Made by a program: the position numbers and the translations under genes. A DNA stretch of 29,960 bases from a virus. Under the pieces are notes generated by a model. The model ran no database searches. It was given only the letters and a program-made list of their open reading frames with translations, and was not told the DNA's origin. Every line of letters starts with the position of its first letter. The first letter of the stretch is position 1. Below, in pieces: positions 26,918 to 29,960 of the stretch. The stretch covers positions 1-29,960 of the IMG/VR virus record IMGVR_UViG_3300044712_000210. One strand, written 5' to 3'.

Positions 26918-28520
26918 TGGTTTGACACGAGTACCAATTGTGGTAAAAGACGACAGCTTGTATGTCGATGAAACACCAGATCCACGTGCCAATGACCCAT
27001 TCATGAAGTCATGGGATGAAATCAAAGATTATCGTGGTTTAGATTTAAACTTTAAGCGTCGCACCAATCGCAATGTCGAAAAGGTAGCGATGACAGATGC
27101 ATACATGGATTCTGCTGGTGCTATTGACAGCGGTAGAGAAGATGCAAAGTCCAAGAAGCTTAACCCTGGTATTGTCTACCGTAATGCTTACGGACTCTTT
27201 GACATCATTACCCCACCTTATGACGTATACCAACTTGCTGGTTACTACGACACATCGTTTGCAAACCACGCAGCTATTGACGCTAAGGTGGAAAACATTG
27301 TAGGACTTGGCTACGACTTTGTGGTTTCTGATAGAACCACTCTAAAGCTTGAGCTGTCAGAAGACAAGGAAGCAGTTGCTCGTGCCCGTAACCGTATTGA
27401 GCGAGCAAAGCTACAGCTCCGTGACTGGCTTGAGAGTCTTAACTCAGATGAAAGTTTTACAGAAACCCTTGAGAAGGTTTACACAGATGTTGCTGCTACA
27501 GGTAATGGCTACATCGAAGTAGGTCGTACTATCAATGGCGAGATTGGTTATATTGGTCACATTCCATCAACCACTGTCCGTGTACGTCGTCTTCACGATG
27601 GCTTTGTTCAGATCATTGCTAACAAGGTTGTCTACTTCCGTAATTTCGGGGCAAAGAACAAGAACCCAATTACTGATGATCCACGTCCTAATGAGATTAT
27701 CCACATTAAGGAATACTCTCCACTAAACACTTTCTACGGTGTACCAGATGTAATTGCAGCTATGCCATCTCTGATCGGTGATGCTTTTGCTTCTCAGTAC
27801 AACGTTGACTACTTCCAGAACAAGGCTGTACCACGTTATGTTGTAACCCTTAAGGGTGCAAGCCTCTCTTCCGAGGCAGAGGACAAGCTCTTCCGCTTCT
27901 TGCAGACTGGATTGAAGAGTCAGAATCACCGTACACTCTACATTCCTCTTCCTGGTGATAATGACCAGCAAAAGGTTGAGTTTAAGATGGAACCAATTGA
28001 GAACGGCGTACAGGAAGGATCGTTCCACCAGTACCGTCAACAGGTCCGTGACGACATTCTTGTTGCTCACCAAGTACCACTGACTAAGCTTGGTGGTGGA
28101 GATACCTCTAACATTGCTGCTGCTCTTTCACAGGACCGTACATTTAAAGAGCAGGTCGCACGCCCAGCTCAGCGGAATTTGGAAAAGATCATTAACAAGA
28201 TCATTCGTGAAAAGACAGATGTTATTGAGTTTAAGTTTAATGAACTTACACTGACAGATGAAAACACTCAGGCACAAATCCTTGAACGTTACATCAAGAC
28301 TCAGGTTATGACACCCAATGAGGCACGTGAAAAGCTTGGTTTGCCACAGCGACCAGGTGGTGACGATGTATTCCAGATGACTCCACGTCAAGCAACAGAC
28401 ATGAGAGCTAATACTGCACAGAACCGTCAACGTGATGCTGAGCGTGCTAACAACCAGTCCGATGGGGAAGCCACTACAGAAGGTAGAAACCCACAGGGCG
28501 AGGGTAGATCCACTGAGTAA
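26907..28520 (+). CDS. Portal protein (PBSX/HK97-like family)
   Basis: The start is ATG 26907, with AGGAG 10 nt upstream; an alternative at 26874 lies inside the preceding gene. The 537-residue product has the portal pattern: DIITPPYDVYQLAGYYDTSF (about 103), a wing/clip region with GYIEVGRTINGEIGYIGHIP, KEYSPLNTFYGVPDVIAAM (about 269), then VAHQVPLTKLGGGDTSNIAA and NEAREKLGLPQRPGGD near the C-terminus. A charged, Gln/Asn-rich tail follows. It forms the dodecameric ring through which DNA enters the capsid. The protease gene follows after 65 nt. Confidence 0.92.
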   Translation: MTNDGLTRVPIVVKDDSLYVDETPDPRANDPFMKSWDEIKDYRGLDLNFKRRTNRNVEKVAMTDAYMDSAGAIDSGREDAKSKKLNPGIVYRNAYGLFDIITPPYDVYQLAGYYDTSFANHAAIDAKVENIVGLGYDFVVSDRTTLKLELSEDKEAVARARNRIERAKLQLRDWLESLNSDESFTETLEKVYTDVAATGNGYIEVGRTINGEIGYIGHIPSTTVRVRRLHDGFVQIIANKVVYFRNFGAKNKNPITDDPRPNEIIHIKEYSPLNTFYGVPDVIAAMPSLIGDAFASQYNVDYFQNKAVPRYVVTLKGASLSSEAEDKLFRFLQTGLKSQNHRTLYIPLPGDNDQQKVEFKMEPIENGVQEGSFHQYRQQVRDDILVAHQVPLTKLGGGDTSNIAAALSQDRTFKEQVARPAQRNLEKIINKIIREKTDVIEFKFNELTLTDENTQAQILERYIKTQVMTPNEAREKLGLPQRPGGDDVFQMTPRQATDMRANTAQNRQRDAERANNQSDGEATTEGRNPQGEGRSTE

Positions 28521-28571
28521 TCAAAAAATAGTGTATAATAACAATTAGATAACATTTTGTAAAAAAGGGAT

Positions 28572-28577
28572 TATAAT
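28572..28577 (+). promoter_or_regulatory. -10 element before prohead protease
   Basis: TATAAT ends 8 nt before the ATG at 28586. Another TATAAT at 28532-28537 lies just after the portal gene. AAAGGGA is too far (over 17 nt) to serve the 28586 start. Confidence 0.6.
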
Positions 28578-28585
28578 AAAGTAGT

Positions 28586-29854
28586 ATGACTATTTCAAAA
28601 GCACATTTCGACACCGAAGGCGAGAACATCCGCCTCTCAATGCCGTTCAGCAAAGTTAACGAAGAACGTCGCATTGTGTCAGGTTTTGCTACTCTGGACA
28701 ACGTAGACCGTCAGTCTGACATTGTTACTACAGAGGCATCACTTAAGGCTTTCTCTAAATTCCGTGGAAACATCCGTGAGATGCACCAGCCTATTTCTGT
28801 TGGCAAGATGATCTCATTCAAGGAAGACAAATACTTTGACCCAGAGTCAAAGAAGTTCTACACTGGCGTTTATGTTTCTGCATACGTTTCTAAGGGTGCA
28901 CAAGATACTTGGGAAAAGGTTCTTGACGGAACTCTTTCAGGTTTTTCCATTGGCGGTAAGATGAATAAGTGGGATGACGCTTATGACGAAAAGATGGATG
29001 CCCCTGTTCGCATTATCAAGGATTATGACTTAGTCGAGCTTTCTCTTGTAGACAGTCCTGCTAACCAATTCGCTAACGTTATTTCTATTGAAAAGGTAGA
29101 TGGCGTTGAGGTAGTTACAGGTATTGATGCAAATACCGAATTAGAAAATGTTTTTTGGGATGCAGACTCTGGTCTTGTTCTTCTTTCAGATAACGACTCT
29201 GAGTCTCACCCAGTTAATGGAACACCTATGAAGAACATTGGCTTTGTTGAAAAGGCTGATGCAGACAAGGTGGACATGGTAAAGTTCTTGGTTGATGATG
29301 CTAAAGGCATTAATACAATTGAGATAAACAAGGAGGATAACATGACAGATGAAATTCAAAATGAAGCTGTTGCAGAAGATGTAGCAGTTGAAGAAACTGT
29401 TGAGATCGCTCCAGAGGCAGATGCCGAAGTTGCTGCAGCTGCAGACGTAGAGAAGGCTGAAAAGCCTGAGATCGAAATCTCAGTTGAAAGCGAAGATGAA
29501 GAAGACGAAGAATCTTCTGAAGACGAAGAGGTATCGAAGTCAGACGAGGAAACTGTTAATGCAGTTACTGAACTTAAAGATGCCGTCACATCAGCCTTTA
29601 GCGAAATCACCGCAGTAGTCAAGTCACTTGCTGACGAAGTTGCTGCACTCAAGAAGTCCAACGAACTTGCAGAAGCAAAAATTGCAGATGCAGAGAGTGA
29701 CTTCAACAATCTTGGAAAGCGTATCGATGCAGTAGAAGCTGATACTGCTTTCCGTAAGTCTGGCGATCTGGGCGAGATCGTACAGGAACCAGCAATGGTT
29801 GAAAAATCAGTATGGGGCGGTCGTTTCCTCAACAATGCCGATCTACTGAAATAA
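28586..29854 (+). CDS. Prohead protease fused to scaffold domain
   Basis: The 422-residue product has an N-terminal HK97-type (U35/S78) prohead protease, about residues 15-180: RRIVSGFATLDNVDRQSDIV, H67 in REMHQP, and the nucleophile region LSGFSIGG (S121), then VELSLVDSPANQFANV. The C-terminal part (from about 253) is acidic and helical with an Asp/Glu/Ser run (SEDEEDEESSEDEE) and a coiled coil, as in scaffolding (delta) domains. The protease would remove scaffold during capsid maturation. An internal in-frame start at 29342 would make the scaffold separately. The capsid gene follows after 32 nt. Confidence 0.93.
   Translation: MTISKAHFDTEGENIRLSMPFSKVNEERRIVSGFATLDNVDRQSDIVTTEASLKAFSKFRGNIREMHQPISVGKMISFKEDKYFDPESKKFYTGVYVSAYVSKGAQDTWEKVLDGTLSGFSIGGKMNKWDDAYDEKMDAPVRIIKDYDLVELSLVDSPANQFANVISIEKVDGVEVVTGIDANTELENVFWDADSGLVLLSDNDSESHPVNGTPMKNIGFVEKADADKVDMVKFLVDDAKGINTIEINKEDNMTDEIQNEAVAEDVAVEETVEIAPEADAEVAAAADVEKAEKPEIEISVESEDEEDEESSEDEEVSKSDEETVNAVTELKDAVTSAFSEITAVVKSLADEVAALKKSNELAEAKIADAESDFNNLGKRIDAVEADTAFRKSGDLGEIVQEPAMVEKSVWGGRFLNNADLLK
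29342..29854 (+). CDS. Nested in-frame scaffold protein
   Basis: ATG 29342 is codon 253 of the protease gene and is preceded at 6 nt by a full AAGGAGG ribosome site, better than that of the protease itself. The product (170 residues, MTDEIQNEAVAEDVAVEETV...) is a highly acidic N-terminal half followed by a coiled coil (VTELKDAVTSAFSEITAVVK) and ends WGGRFLNNADLLK. This is the arrangement of lambda C/Nu3, where the short product is the scaffold. Existence is inferred from the ribosome site and domain boundary. Confidence 0.72.
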   Translation: MTDEIQNEAVAEDVAVEETVEIAPEADAEVAAAADVEKAEKPEIEISVESEDEEDEESSEDEEVSKSDEETVNAVTELKDAVTSAFSEITAVVKSLADEVAALKKSNELAEAKIADAESDFNNLGKRIDAVEADTAFRKSGDLGEIVQEPAMVEKSVWGGRFLNNADLLK

Positions 29855-29886
29855 ATTAAAATAAAAATCACTGGGAGGTGAAATAT

Positions 29887-29960
29887 ATGTCGGAAGAAAT
29901 CATTAAGAATATCCCTGGTCCAGGTAATGCTTTCCCTAACTCGGAGGGTATGTACGCTGC
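29887..29960 (+). CDS. Probable major capsid protein, 5' end only
   Basis: The frame opens at ATG 29887 with GGGAGGTG 7 nt upstream and continues to the window edge (MSEEIIKNIPGPGNAFPNSE...). Too little is present to recognise the fold. Position directly after the protease/scaffold gene and the strong ribosome site make the HK97-type major capsid protein the best guess. Confidence 0.65.
   Translation, partial: MSEEIIKNIPGPGNAFPNSEGMYA

Noticed and set aside
29356-29871. Leftward Ser/Ala-rich frame of 171 codons
   Set aside because: It is the antisense of the acidic scaffold region (GAA/GAT runs read as TTC/ATC), a common artefact.

Overview
The window is a piece of a large tailed bacteriophage (or prophage) genome, most likely one infecting a moderately low-GC actinobacterium. 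The phage identity is firm: portal, prohead protease, start of a capsid gene, a long array of tail-fibre genes, holin and endolysin. The host is an inference from leaderless-type gene starts, Cpl-7/LysM endolysin architecture, a 'membrane + coiled-coil' protein of a kind seen in actinophages, and TTATCCACA DnaA-type boxes. No integrase, terminase or polymerase is present.

Left arm (1-3540, all leftward): at least fourteen very small genes (29-66 codons, one cut by the window edge), several of them cysteine-rich and two hydrophobic. Most begin with a GGA-type ribosome site and are preceded by a recurring promoter module. Intergenic DNA here is dense with repeats: perfect DnaA-type boxes at fixed distances from a TGTC(A/C)GTGG promoter motif, and a GACACGCCGT decamer (four copies, the last at 4264). 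A tRNA-Trp gene, two leftward terminators, a candidate small RNA and a structured 5' leader lie between 2886 and 3628.

Switch region (3540-4404): AT-rich, with divergent promoters. Leftward sigma70-type promoters sit at 3599-3628 and 4221-4250. Rightward starts begin at 3811 and 4393, separated by a strong hairpin terminator.

Right arm (3826-29960, all rightward): a membrane/coiled-coil protein, a baseplate-like beta protein, endolysin (CHAP + Cpl-7 + LysM), holin, terminator, a papain-like protease, a set of fibre/baseplate proteins (BppU-like, FN3, tandem paralogues), an NlpC/P60-type hydrolase with its own promoter, a 686-residue fibre with an Mtd-like head, then six fibre genes that alternate between two N-terminal types (A-B-A-B-A-B). 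Three of these six are each followed by a small protein ending in a shared GLTEEEA motif. A 1252-residue minor tail protein, an unknown small protein, portal, prohead protease with a nested in-frame scaffold start, and the first codons of the major capsid gene follow.

The most distinctive property is gene expression: many rightward genes carry TATAAT exactly 6 nt before the ATG and no ribosome site, which predicts leaderless, individually transcribed mRNAs. In seven cases the TATAAT is made from the last sense codon (GTA or ATA) and the TAA stop of the preceding gene. Together with the alternating fibre array this looks like a cassette system for shuffling and separately expressing receptor-binding proteins.
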